This document shows, piece by piece, positions 15,806 to 23,546 of a DNA stretch of 35,516 bases; within the stretch, counting starts at the first letter, position 1, and the number at the start of each line of letters is the position of its first letter. The notes under the pieces were generated by a model. That model searched no databases. It was not told the origin of the DNA and saw only the letters and a list, made by a program, of their open reading frames with translations. The position numbers were made by a program, and so were the translations under genes. Location: assembly GCF_030209435.1 (NCBI RefSeq), contig NZ_JARVRX010000026.1, positions 1 to 35,516 on the forward strand. Reading direction: 5' to 3'. This DNA comes from Mycolicibacterium sp. lyk4-40-TYG-92. Lineage in GTDB: Bacteria; Actinomycetota; Actinomycetes; Mycobacteriales; Mycobacteriaceae.

Positions 15806-16635
15806 GGGTGCGGCGCCGGAGCAGGCTGCGGTGCCGGGGCACCCGGAGCCGACGCGGCGGGGGCCGCCGACGCCGCGGACAGGTTGGGCAGATCGGGCGC
15901 GATGGCCTTGATCTTCTCGATCAGGCTGGCCGGGTCGCCGTTCGGGACCAGGCTGGTCTCGGTGCCGTTGATCTTGATGGTCGGGGTGCCCTGGATCTGC
16001 GCGTTACGGGCCATGTTGTTGACCATCTCGGTGTAGACGCCGTTCTCGACGCACTTGCTGAGCGGGTCGTTCGGGCCGACGGCGACACCGGACTGGCGCG
16101 CGTACTCCAGCAGCTTGGCGTTGTCGGGGAAGGACGCCGCGGTTTCCTCGGGCTGGTTCTTGTACAGCGCTTCATGGAAGCGCCGGAACGCGGTCTTGTC
16201 CTCGTCGGCGACGCAGTAGGCGATGGCGCCGGCGCGGGTCGAGTACGACTTCGGGTCGCCGCGACCGATGATCGAGACGATGTTGTAGTCGACGGCGATG
16301 TCACCGTTGTCGATCAGCTTGGCGATGGTCGGGCCGTACGTCTTCTCGAAGACGCCGCAGACCGGGCAGAGGAAGTCCTCGTAGATCGTCAGGGTGACCT
16401 TCGGGTCCTTGGTACCGGGATTGGTGACGACGTTGGGCGCCGCGATCTGGACCGCCTGCACCTTGTGCGGATCGGCCTTGGGCTTGCCGTTCATCACGAT
16501 GTACGCCACCAGCACCACCGCGAAGATGATGACAAGCGCGGTCAGCCCGCCCTTGACCACCAGGTCGCGCTTGCGGTCCGCGGCCTTCAGGTCGTAGCTG
16601 GCGTTCTTCGATGACTTCGACGATTTCGACGGCAC
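15802..16635 (-). CDS. membrane-anchored DsbA-like thiol oxidoreductase
   Basis: Thioredoxin-fold protein of 277 aa that introduces disulfides into exported proteins. Residues 1-28 are a Lys/Ser-rich cytoplasmic leader (SKSSKSSKNASYDLKAADRK) and a signal anchor spans about 29-48. The DsbA domain has the active site C90-PV-C93 and the cis-proline loop GTPTIKING. A further Cys pair lies in YCVAD and SKCVENG. The C-terminal tail is Ala/Pro-rich. The start is GTG 16635. Translation is coupled to the VKOR gene. Proteins with conserved cysteine pairs outside the membrane, such as the four tandem paralogues at 4586-7648, are plausible substrates, though nothing here shows it. Confidence 0.95.
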   Translation of the reverse strand: MPSKSSKSSKNASYDLKAADRKRDLVVKGGLTALVIIFAVVLVAYIVMNGKPKADPHKVQAVQIAAPNVVTNPGTKDPKVTLTIYEDFLCPVCGVFEKTYGPTIAKLIDNGDIAVDYNIVSIIGRGDPKSYSTRAGAIAYCVADEDKTAFRRFHEALYKNQPEETAASFPDNAKLLEYARQSGVAVGPNDPLSKCVENGVYTEMVNNMARNAQIQGTPTIKINGTETSLVPNGDPASLIEKIKAIAPDLPNLSAASAAPAASAPGAPAPQPAPAPHP

Positions 16636-16683
16636 GGCGTCAAGGGTACCGACGCCGTCCCTGAACTCGGCCGGACCCGTGCC

Positions 16684-17835
16684 TCAGCGGGTGAGGTGAG
16701 CCCGGAACGCGGAGATGAAGTCCGCCGTCGCGACCGCGCTGTCGCCGCCGAGCGGGAAGAAATTCGCGAAGGCGTGGATCAGGGACCCGTACGTGCGGTG
16801 GTCGACCGGCACGCCGGCAGCCGCCAGCGCCGCGGCGTAGGCGTCGCCTTCGTCGCGCAGCGGATCGAACCCACCGGTGAGCACCAGCGCCGGCGGCAGG
16901 CCTGACAAATCCTCGGCCAGCAGCGGCGAGACCCGCGGGTCCGCCGGATCGAGCGCCGATTCGGCGAGGTAGTTGGCCCGGAACCAGTCCATGTCGATCT
17001 TGCTGAGGAAGTAGCCGTCGGCGAACAGCACCTTCGACCGGGTGTCCCCGGCGAAATTGGTGACGGGATAGATCAGCAGCTGCAGGGCCGGCAGCGGTTT
17101 GTGATTGTCGCGGGCCCGCTGCGACACGACGGCCGCCAGGTTGCCGCCGGCGCTGTCGCCACCGACCGCGATCTTCGCCGGGTCGGCGCCCAGGCGCGCC
17201 GCGTTCTCCACACACCAGAGATAGGTGGCGTAGCAGTCGTCGGAGGCGGCCGGAGCCGGGTGCTCGGGGGCCAGCCGGTACTCGACGGACACGACGTGCA
17301 CACCCGCGTCACGGCTGATCAGCCGGCACAGCCCGTCGTGCGACTCGATACCGCCGACGACGAATCCCCCGCCGTGGAAGAAGACCAGCAGCGGCGCGGG
17401 TCCGGTGACGTCGGGCTGGTAGTGCCGGGCGCGCAGCGGTTCGGTCGGACCGGGGACGGTGAGGTCTGTCGTCGGCACGGCGATGGCCGGGTCGAGGTAC
17501 TGCGACAACGTCGTCAGCTGGGCCCGCGCGACGTTGACGTCGCTGCTGGCGACCAGGCCGCCGGCGCCGCTGGCGTTCTGGGCCGTCAGCATCAGCTGCA
17601 GGGTGGTGTCCAGAGTGTTGCCGTCGATGGTGACCCGGCGGCCGCCGAGCAGCACGCGCTTCAGGCGATCGGGAATCCTTGGGAGGATGCGGAGGGCGAC
17701 GCCGCCGACCCGGGTCAGGACCGCAAGGCGCAGGCGGCTGGGCCGTCCCGCTACGGGATGTTCGGGCCGGACGACCAGTTCGGCGTCGGTTGTCACTGCC
17801 GCCTGTGCAGCATCGCCTGGCATGCTCATGGTCAT
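16684..17835 (-). CDS. lipN: alpha/beta-hydrolase esterase/lipase, LipN-like (HSL family)
   Basis: Hormone-sensitive-lipase-type esterase of 383 aa, collinear with Rv2970c LipN. The oxyanion-hole motif HGGG is at 154-157. The nucleophile is Ser228 in GDSAGG; the other triad members are Asp324 (GGFDPLRDE) and His354 (SLIHAF). A roughly 120-residue N-terminal cap precedes the catalytic domain, including IDGNTLDTTLQLML. Likely substrates are short- to medium-chain esters. The start is the ATG at 17835, with further in-frame ATGs at 17829 and 17823. The first shares its CATG with the start of the divergent aldo/keto reductase, so one of these alternatives may be the true start. Confidence 0.9.
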   Translation of the reverse strand: MTMSMPGDAAQAAVTTDAELVVRPEHPVAGRPSRLRLAVLTRVGGVALRILPRIPDRLKRVLLGGRRVTIDGNTLDTTLQLMLTAQNASGAGGLVASSDVNVARAQLTTLSQYLDPAIAVPTTDLTVPGPTEPLRARHYQPDVTGPAPLLVFFHGGGFVVGGIESHDGLCRLISRDAGVHVVSVEYRLAPEHPAPAASDDCYATYLWCVENAARLGADPAKIAVGGDSAGGNLAAVVSQRARDNHKPLPALQLLIYPVTNFAGDTRSKVLFADGYFLSKIDMDWFRANYLAESALDPADPRVSPLLAEDLSGLPPALVLTGGFDPLRDEGDAYAAALAAAGVPVDHRTYGSLIHAFANFFPLGGDSAVATADFISAFRAHLTR

Positions 17836-18682
17836 GGCTGATCCTTCAGGTGCTCCGAGTCCAACACTGACGCTCAACGACGGTACGTCCATTCCCGTGG
17901 TGGGTCTCGGGGTGTGGCAGACACCGGCCGAGGACACCGAACGCGCCGTCAGTGCAGCATTGCACGCCGGATATCGCCATATCGACACCGCCGCGGCCTA
18001 CGGGAACGAAGACGGCGTCGGTCGGGCCGTCGCCGCCTCCGGCATTCCGCGCGAGGACGTCTTCGTCGTCACCAAGCTGTGGAACTCCGATCAGGGTTAT
18101 GAGAAGACCCTGGCCGCGTTCGACGCCAGCATGACGCGGTTGGGGCTCGACTACCTCGACCTCTACCTCATCCACTGGCCGACGCCCGCGCAGAACCTGT
18201 TCATCGACACCTTCAAGGCTTTCGCCCACCTGCGTGACCAGGGGCGGATCCGCGCGATCGGCGTCAGCAACTTCGAACCCGAGCACCTCAAACTGCTCAT
18301 CGACGCCACCGGGATCGTGCCCGCGGTGAATCAGATCGAGCTGCATCCGCGCCTGCCGCAGGCCGAGCTGCGCGAAGTGCACGCGCGCTACGGCATCGCC
18401 ACCGAGGCCTGGAGCCCGCTGGGGCAGGGTTCCCTGCTCGAGGACCCGGTCGTCACCACCATCGCGGAGCGACACGGAAAAACGCCAGCACAGGTGCTGA
18501 TTAGGTGGCATATCCAGCTGGGTAATATCGTCATCCCGAAATCGGTGAACCCAGACCGGATTGCGAGCAATTTCAACGTGTTTGATTTCGAGCTGAGCGA
18601 GGCGGACATCGCGTCCGTCGCGACCCTCGACAACGGCACCCGTCTGGGCCCGGATCCACGAACATTCAACTTCACAGGGTAG
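17834..18682 (+). CDS. aldo/keto reductase (AKR5-like), copy 1
   Basis: NADPH-dependent aldo/keto reductase of 282 aa resembling 2,5-diketo-D-gluconate reductases. The catalytic tetrad is Asp51 and Tyr56 (IDTAAAYGNE), Lys81 (VVTKLW) and His114 (LYLIHWP). The cofactor-binding end is IPKSVNPDRIASNFNVF. The ATG at 17834 is chosen because upstream sequence in this frame lies antisense to lipN. The start overlaps the lipN start on the opposite strand. The second reductase begins 5 bp after its stop. Codons from about 18477 to 18600 are far less GC-biased (AAA, ATT, AGG, CAT, AAT, TTT, GAT) than the rest of the gene. Substrate unknown. Confidence 0.93.
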   Translation: MADPSGAPSPTLTLNDGTSIPVVGLGVWQTPAEDTERAVSAALHAGYRHIDTAAAYGNEDGVGRAVAASGIPREDVFVVTKLWNSDQGYEKTLAAFDASMTRLGLDYLDLYLIHWPTPAQNLFIDTFKAFAHLRDQGRIRAIGVSNFEPEHLKLLIDATGIVPAVNQIELHPRLPQAELREVHARYGIATEAWSPLGQGSLLEDPVVTTIAERHGKTPAQVLIRWHIQLGNIVIPKSVNPDRIASNFNVFDFELSEADIASVATLDNGTRLGPDPRTFNFTG

Positions 18683-18687
18683 GTGAC

Positions 18688-19524
18688 ATGGCCTCCGCAG
18701 AGATTCCCAATGTGGCGCTCCACGACGACAACACGATTCCGGCCCTCGGCCTCGGTGTTGGTGAGCTGTCGGACGCCGACACCGAGCGTGCCGTCTCGGC
18801 CGCGCTCGAGATGGGCATCCGCCTGATCGACACCGCTGCCGTGTACGGCAACGAGGAAGCCGTCGGGCGGGCCATCGCGTCATCGGGCATTCCGCGTGCC
18901 GAGATTTTCGTGACGACCAAGCTGGCCAACGCCGACCAGGGTTTCCAGGCCGGCCAGGACGCCTTCAAGGTCAGCCTGGACAAGCTCGGCCTGGAGTACG
19001 TGGACCTGTACATGATCCACTGGCCGGCCGGCGACATCAGCAAGTACGTGGACAGCTGGGGCGCCCTGATCAAGCTGCACAACGACGGCACCGCGAAGTC
19101 CATCGGCGTCTGCAATTTCTCGGATGAGGACCTGTCCACAATCATCGACCTGAGCTACGTCAGCCCGGTGGTCAACCAGATCGAGCTGCACCCGCTGCTC
19201 AACCAGTCGGCGCTGCGCGCGGTGCACGCCGAGCGGGGCATCGTGACGCAGGCCTACAGCCCGCTGGGTGTCGGCAACCTGCTGACCAACCCGACCGTGC
19301 AGTCCATTGCCGCCGAGTACGGCAAGACCCCGGCGCAGGTGCTGATCCGCTGGAGCCTGCAGCTCGGCAACTCCGTCATCCCCCGTTCGTCGTCGCCGGA
19401 GCGCATCGCCGAGAACCTCGACGTGTTCGGCTTCGAGCTGGCCGCCGAGCACATGGACGCGCTGAACGGGTTGGACGACGGCACCCGCTACCGCCCGGAC
19501 CCCGCCACCTACACGGGCATCTGA
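18688..19524 (+). CDS. aldo/keto reductase (AKR5-like), copy 2
   Basis: Second NADPH-dependent aldo/keto reductase, 278 aa, and the one closest in sequence to mycobacterial Rv2971-type enzymes. The tetrad is Asp48 and Tyr53 (IDTAAVYGNE), Lys78 (VTTKLA) and His111 (MIHWPAG). The cofactor loop is IPRSSSPERIAENLDVF. The ATG at 18688 follows the copy 1 stop by 5 bp with AGGGTAGGTG upstream, so the two are cotranscribed. Mycobacterial AKR5 enzymes reduce reactive dicarbonyls and ketones; the natural substrate here cannot be read from sequence. It ends 30 bp before a strong hairpin. Confidence 0.94.
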   Translation: MASAEIPNVALHDDNTIPALGLGVGELSDADTERAVSAALEMGIRLIDTAAVYGNEEAVGRAIASSGIPRAEIFVTTKLANADQGFQAGQDAFKVSLDKLGLEYVDLYMIHWPAGDISKYVDSWGALIKLHNDGTAKSIGVCNFSDEDLSTIIDLSYVSPVVNQIELHPLLNQSALRAVHAERGIVTQAYSPLGVGNLLTNPTVQSIAAEYGKTPAQVLIRWSLQLGNSVIPRSSSPERIAENLDVFGFELAAEHMDALNGLDDGTRYRPDPATYTGI

Positions 19525-19553
19525 GGCCGCCTGCGGCGCAACTGATACCGACG

Positions 19554-19593
19554 ATAAATGGTCGTTCTCCCCTCGGGGAGAACGACCATTTAT
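19554..19593 (+). terminator. perfect 19-bp inverted repeat, likely terminator of the AKR pair
   Basis: The left arm at 19554-19572 (ATAAATGGTCGTTCTCCCC) is matched exactly by 19575-19593, with only TC between the arms, so the practical loop is CTCG. It starts 30 bp after the copy 2 stop. The A/T-rich base of the stem puts ATTTAT then GTTT at the 3' end instead of a classical U-run. Termination is the simplest reading, and the symmetry allows action in both directions. Confidence 0.7.
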
Positions 19594-19748
19594 GTTTGGC
19601 GCGAACGATTTTGGGTAAGCGCGGCGGGTGGTGCCGCTCCCCTGTCACAGATGTGTCCAGTGGGTCGCGTGTGTCGATTGTCGAGAAACTCGCAGCAATT
19701 GATTCGTGTTAACTATCCCGCTATTACCTCTGGTGCGTTAATTTGATA

Positions 19749-19772
19749 TTGCGTCCGTTTATTGCGACGCAA
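19749..19772 (+). promoter_or_regulatory. overlapping dyads upstream of the 11-mer repeat protein gene
   Basis: TTGCGTC (19749-19755) is inverted as GACGCAA (19766-19772), and TTGCGACGCAA (19762-19772) is itself a palindrome. Both lie 31-54 bp before the ATG at 19803, in an AT-richer stretch with GTTAAC and GTTAAT nearby. This could be an operator. No regulator or firm -10/-35 pair can be named. Confidence 0.3.
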
Positions 19773-19802
19773 CCGGACATCATCGAGCAGGGGGTTCGAG
19801 AA

Positions 19803-20264
19803 ATGATTCATCCATTCAGGAACACTTCCGAATTAACGTCGCCGACAATTCGTCGCAGGTCTCAGCGCATGATTCTGGGCGCGGCAACAATTGGCTTCGG
19901 CGCATTGCTATTCACATTCGGGGCGGGCACGGCACAGGCCGACACCTCCACTTCCGGGGTCACGAGCCATGCCAACGCGCCCACCTCGAGTAGCCCGGTG
20001 GGCGGCGTCGCGGGCGCACTCGACGGCACGGTGAAGACCGTGGCCGGCGCGCTCCACGGCACCACCAAAACCCTGGCCGCTGACCTCAATGGCACCACCA
20101 AGACCGTCGCCGCCGACCTCGACGGCACGACCAAGACCGTCGCGGGCGGACTGCACAACACCACCAAGACGGCCGCAGGCGCACTCGACGGCACCACCAA
20201 GACCGTCGCCGGTGCACTCAACGGCACCCTGAAGACCATCGGCGGCATTTTCGGACGCCGCTGA
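19803..20264 (+). CDS. exported protein with seven 11-residue tandem repeats
   Basis: A 153-aa protein I do not recognise. It has a signal peptide: basic RRRSQR, hydrophobic MILGAATIGFGALLFTFGAG, and probable cleavage after AQA before DTSTS. A Ser/Thr-rich spacer follows. Residues from about 71 to 147 are seven consecutive 11-mers of consensus GALDGTTKTVA. A short tail GIFGRR ends the protein. The mature part has no cysteine and no aromatic residue except one Phe. An 11-residue period suits a long amphipathic helix or coiled coil, as in LEA- or apolipoprotein-like proteins. I chose the ATG at 19803; a TTG at 19743 and an ATG at 19869 are in frame. It is flanked on both sides by perfect hairpins. 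Confidence 0.8.
   Translation: MIHPFRNTSELTSPTIRRRSQRMILGAATIGFGALLFTFGAGTAQADTSTSGVTSHANAPTSSSPVGGVAGALDGTVKTVAGALHGTTKTLAADLNGTTKTVAADLDGTTKTVAGGLHNTTKTAAGALDGTTKTVAGALNGTLKTIGGIFGRR
20013..20243 (+). repeat. seven tandem 33-bp units
   Basis: Seven in-frame 33-bp units encode GALDGTVKTVA, GALHGTTKTLA, ADLNGTTKTVA, ADLDGTTKTVA, GGLHNTTKTAA, GALDGTTKTVA and GALNGTLKTIG. The GGCACCACCAAGACCGTCGC core is shared by several units. Units 3 and 4 are the most alike, suggesting growth by local duplication. Copy number may vary between strains. Confidence 0.9.
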
Positions 20265-20588
20265 CAGGCCCCACGACGAGCAGGAGCGAATTTGGCATCA
20301 GACTGCGGCGAAATATCGACAGATCACTGAATCGACGGCATTCCGGCAACGAATTCAGTCGCCCCGCCATCTGTCATTTTGCCGCCGTCACATGAGCAGA
20401 TATTGGTTGCCGAGACCCGATAGCTCGGCAACCAATATCTGCGCAATTTTGTGCCGGCCGCTCCGGAATTAGCGGTTTCACCACCCCTGCACACAACAGC
20501 AAACAATCCCCCGCTACTCATTGTGCGGAATCAGTCGAACTGGCAACAAACCCGCGAATATTGCGCCGTGTACTGACGCCGACGGCTC
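20265..20588. other. intergenic region between convergent genes
   Basis: This 324-bp stretch is clearly less GC-rich than its surroundings. I find no gene with a ribosome-binding site and no tRNA-like fold. Its one clear element is the 19-bp hairpin at 20396-20442. Short frames on either strand show no recognisable protein. Confidence 0.6.
20396..20442 (+). terminator. perfect 19-bp hairpin with T-run
   Basis: GCAGATATTGGTTGCCGAG (20396-20414) pairs base for base with 20424-20442 around a 9-nt loop, followed by GCAATTTT. It lies 132 bp after the repeat-protein stop and 147 bp from the stop of the convergent HNH gene. It reads as a rho-independent-type terminator for the plus strand, and its symmetry could serve both genes. 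Confidence 0.65.
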
Positions 20589-21296
20589 CTAGCTCGTCGG
20601 GCAGGTGGCCGCGGCATCGCGCAGGACGGGCACCGACGGCGCGTCCACGGGAAGCCCGTAACCACGCAGCACCGCGATGTACTGCACCGCGTACTGGCAC
20701 CAGAAGCCGTGGTTCGGCGGCATCCAGTCGGCGGGCTGCTTGTCGCCCTTGTCCTGGTTCGATTTCCCGGACACCGCGAGCAGATTCGCCGGATCATTGG
20801 CGAATCGGAGTCGAAGCTCGTCATTCCAGTCTCTGGCCCCGAGGTCCCAGGCCAGCGCGAGCGGCACGATGTGGTCGATCTGCACCGCCGCACCGATCTG
20901 GTTGCCGCGAGTGAACGCGATGGTGTCGCCCGTGTACGGGTCGCGCAGGACCCCGGTCTTCACCGCCTGCGGGCAGCGTTTGAGCGATACGACGGTCTTG
21001 TCGGTGAGGTCCCGGTTGAGGATGTCGTTGCGGGTGTCGCAGCCGTTGTGGCCCTCGGGCGCAGAATTGTCGTCGGTCCAGGACTCGCCGAACGCTGCCC
21101 GCCGGTAGTTCGGGTCCCGCACACGCCGCGGGATGACGACCACGCCCGCCAGGATGTCGGTACCGGGGGCGACGGTCGGGACGACGGCGCCGTCGACGCC
21201 ATCGGCGACCGCTGCCGGTTCGTCGGCCGTGCCGACCTGGATGGCCACCACCACCGCCAGCACCACTGCCGCCACGAGCCACAGCAGGCGCTTCAC
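20589..21296 (-). CDS. exported HNH-family nuclease (DUF1524-like)
   Basis: Secreted or membrane-anchored HNH endonuclease of 235 aa, collinear with Rv2972c. The start is GTG 21296, with a second GTG one codon upstream (21299). The N-terminus is a signal peptide or anchor (KRLLWLVAAVVLAVVVAIQVG). The nuclease core is VQIDHIVPLALAWDLGA, then FANDPANLLAVSGKSNQDKGDKQ and PADWMPP, which supplies the His of DHIVP, the central Asn and the Lys/Asp end of the motif. Four Cys residues outside the membrane may form disulfides. It starts 28 bp after recG. Because it is exported it is unlikely to act with RecG; digesting external DNA for nutrients is the more natural guess. Confidence 0.88.
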   Translation of the reverse strand: MKRLLWLVAAVVLAVVVAIQVGTADEPAAVADGVDGAVVPTVAPGTDILAGVVVIPRRVRDPNYRRAAFGESWTDDNSAPEGHNGCDTRNDILNRDLTDKTVVSLKRCPQAVKTGVLRDPYTGDTIAFTRGNQIGAAVQIDHIVPLALAWDLGARDWNDELRLRFANDPANLLAVSGKSNQDKGDKQPADWMPPNHGFWCQYAVQYIAVLRGYGLPVDAPSVPVLRDAAATCPTS

Positions 21297-21324
21297 CACA
21301 ACTCCCGTCGCTGCGCTCGCCTGG

Positions 21325-23544
21325 TCACGCCTTGTCCAGGTACTCGACGCGATCGGTGTCGACGAATTGGGCGGCCAGCGCCGACATCCCCGGATCGTCC
21401 GGATTCTGCGCGTAGGCCGCCTGGCAGAAGGCCCGGGCGGACTCGATGACCTCCTGATGGTCGGCCAGCGACAGGAACCGCAGATGCCCGGCCCGTCCCG
21501 ACTGGTTGAGGCCCAGCACGTCGCCCTCACGGCGCTCCTGCAGGTCGAGATCGGCGAGTTCGAAGCCGTCGAGGGTGCCGGCCACCGCCTGTAGCCGGGC
21601 GCCGGCCTTCGACCCCTCGGGCAGCTTCGTCGCGAGCAGGCACAGGCTGGCGTGGGAGCCGCGGCCGATGCGGCCCCGCAGCTGGTGCAGCTGGCTGATG
21701 CCGAAACGGTCCGCGTCCATCACGACCATGACCGTCGAGTTGGGCACATCGACGCCGACCTCGATGACGGTGGTGCAGACCAGCACATCGATCTGACCGG
21801 CCCGGAACGCCGACATGATGGTGTCCTTCTCGTCGCCGGGCAGCCGGCCGTGCATGAGGCCCAGCTTCAGGTCCTTCAACGGCCCGGCGCGCAGTTTGTC
21901 GTAGAGTTCGACGACCGTCACCGGTGGCGGGCCGGCCTCTTTGTTCTCGCTCGTCTTGTCATTCTCGTCGATCCGGGAGGCCACCACGTAGGCCTGCCGG
22001 CCCGCCTGTACCTCTTCGCGGATGCGGGCCCACGCACGGTCGAGCCAGGCCGGTTTCTGGCTGACGAAGATGGTCTTGGTGTCGATCGGCTGCCGGCCCC
22101 GCGGCAGCTCCCGCATGGTCGAGGTCTCCAGGTCGCCGTACACGGTCAGTGCCACGGTGCGCGGGATCGGGGTGGCCGTCATGACCAGCAGGTGCGGCGT
22201 CAGACCGTCAGGAGCCTTGGCGCGCAACCGATCCCGCTGTTCCACCCCGAACCGGTGCTGCTCGTCGACCACCACCATGCCGAGCCGGTCGAACTCCACC
22301 GCATCCTGCAGCAGGGCGTGGGTACCGATGACGATGCCAGCCCGCCCACTCGACACCTCTTCGCGCACCTGCCGCTTCTGCGGCGCGGTCATGGATCCGG
22401 TGAGCAGCGCCACCGAGGTCGCGTCGTCGGGGGCACCGAGCTGGCCCGCCATGGCCAGCGGCCCCAGCACGTCGCGAACCGACCGCGCGTGTTGCACGGC
22501 AAGCACTTCCGTCGGGGCGAGCAGCGCGCACTGGTAGCCGGCGTCGACCATCTGCAGCATGGCGAGAAGCGAGACGATGGTCTTGCCCGATCCGACCTCA
22601 CCCTGCAGCATCCGGTTCATGGGGCGGGACTCGGACAACTCGGCCGACAGCACCTCGAGCACATCACGCTGGCCCGCGGTCAATTCGAACGGCAACCGGT
22701 CACGCAGGGCGGCGGCCAGACCCGTGTCGATCGGCGGCGCCGGCGGACCGGATTGCGATTGCGTGCCATGCCGACGGGCGGCCAGCGCCCACTGCAGCCC
22801 GGCGGCCTCGTCGAAAGTCAGCCGCTCCCTGGCCTGTTCGCGATCGGCTTCGCGCTCACCGAGGTGGATGTCGCGCAGCGCCCGGTCCTCGGAGATCAGG
22901 CCCCGCTGTGCCCGAATGGATTCCGGCAGCGGGTCCGATATCGGGTCCAGTACGGCGAGCACCTGCAGGATGCACGCGTAGATGTCCCAGCTCTGTACCT
23001 TCGCGCACGCCGCGTAGATGGGGAAGAACTCCCGCTCGAACGCCGACATCTGCAGTTCGCCGTGCATCTTCTCGGAGGCGTCGGCGATCTTCTTCAGCGC
23101 CGGCGAGCCGAACGTGCGGCCGGTGCCGGAACCCAGGACCAGGTGCGCGGGATGCGTCAATTGCATTGTGCGCCCATAGAATCCGACCACACCCGACAGC
23201 ATCACCCGGGTGCCCTCGACGAGGGATTTCTTGAGGAACTTGGCGTTGAAGAAGGTTGCGGTGACCTTCGGATTGCGGTTACCGAGGGTGACCACCAGGT
23301 ATTCGCGCTTGGGCGCCCGGTTGGTCCAGCGCGTCTCCGCCTTGGTGATGACGTCGACGAAGGTGACGTGGTCGCCTTCCTCCGGCAGTTCGGTGTCTTC
23401 ACCGAGCACCGTCATGCCCTGGCTGTACTTGCGCGGGTAGTGCCGCAACAGGTCGTTGACGGTGCGCATACCGAAGAATTCTTCCAGTGGCGCAGCCGAT
23501 TTCGCGCCCAGTACGTGCACCAGAGAGTCGGTCAGCGCGACCAC
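21325..23544 (-). CDS. recG: ATP-dependent DNA helicase RecG
   Basis: Superfamily 2 branch-migration helicase that remodels stalled forks and Holliday junctions, 739 aa. The N-terminal wedge/OB-fold domain includes YPRKYSQGMTVLGEDTEL and the stretch around 60-150. Walker A is GEVGSGKTIVSLLAM and the DExH box is DEQHRFGVEQRDRL. Later motifs are MTATPIPRTVAL, LMHGRLPGDEKD, TTVIEVGVDVPNS and LHQLRGRIGRGSHASLC. The start is GTG 23544, only 2 bp after the upstream FakA-like stop, so the two are cotranscribed. The C-terminal TRG-type region is present. Confidence 0.98.
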   Translation of the reverse strand: MVALTDSLVHVLGAKSAAPLEEFFGMRTVNDLLRHYPRKYSQGMTVLGEDTELPEEGDHVTFVDVITKAETRWTNRAPKREYLVVTLGNRNPKVTATFFNAKFLKKSLVEGTRVMLSGVVGFYGRTMQLTHPAHLVLGSGTGRTFGSPALKKIADASEKMHGELQMSAFEREFFPIYAACAKVQSWDIYACILQVLAVLDPISDPLPESIRAQRGLISEDRALRDIHLGEREADREQARERLTFDEAAGLQWALAARRHGTQSQSGPPAPPIDTGLAAALRDRLPFELTAGQRDVLEVLSAELSESRPMNRMLQGEVGSGKTIVSLLAMLQMVDAGYQCALLAPTEVLAVQHARSVRDVLGPLAMAGQLGAPDDATSVALLTGSMTAPQKRQVREEVSSGRAGIVIGTHALLQDAVEFDRLGMVVVDEQHRFGVEQRDRLRAKAPDGLTPHLLVMTATPIPRTVALTVYGDLETSTMRELPRGRQPIDTKTIFVSQKPAWLDRAWARIREEVQAGRQAYVVASRIDENDKTSENKEAGPPPVTVVELYDKLRAGPLKDLKLGLMHGRLPGDEKDTIMSAFRAGQIDVLVCTTVIEVGVDVPNSTVMVVMDADRFGISQLHQLRGRIGRGSHASLCLLATKLPEGSKAGARLQAVAGTLDGFELADLDLQERREGDVLGLNQSGRAGHLRFLSLADHQEVIESARAFCQAAYAQNPDDPGMSALAAQFVDTDRVEYLDKA

Positions 23545-23546
23545 CG

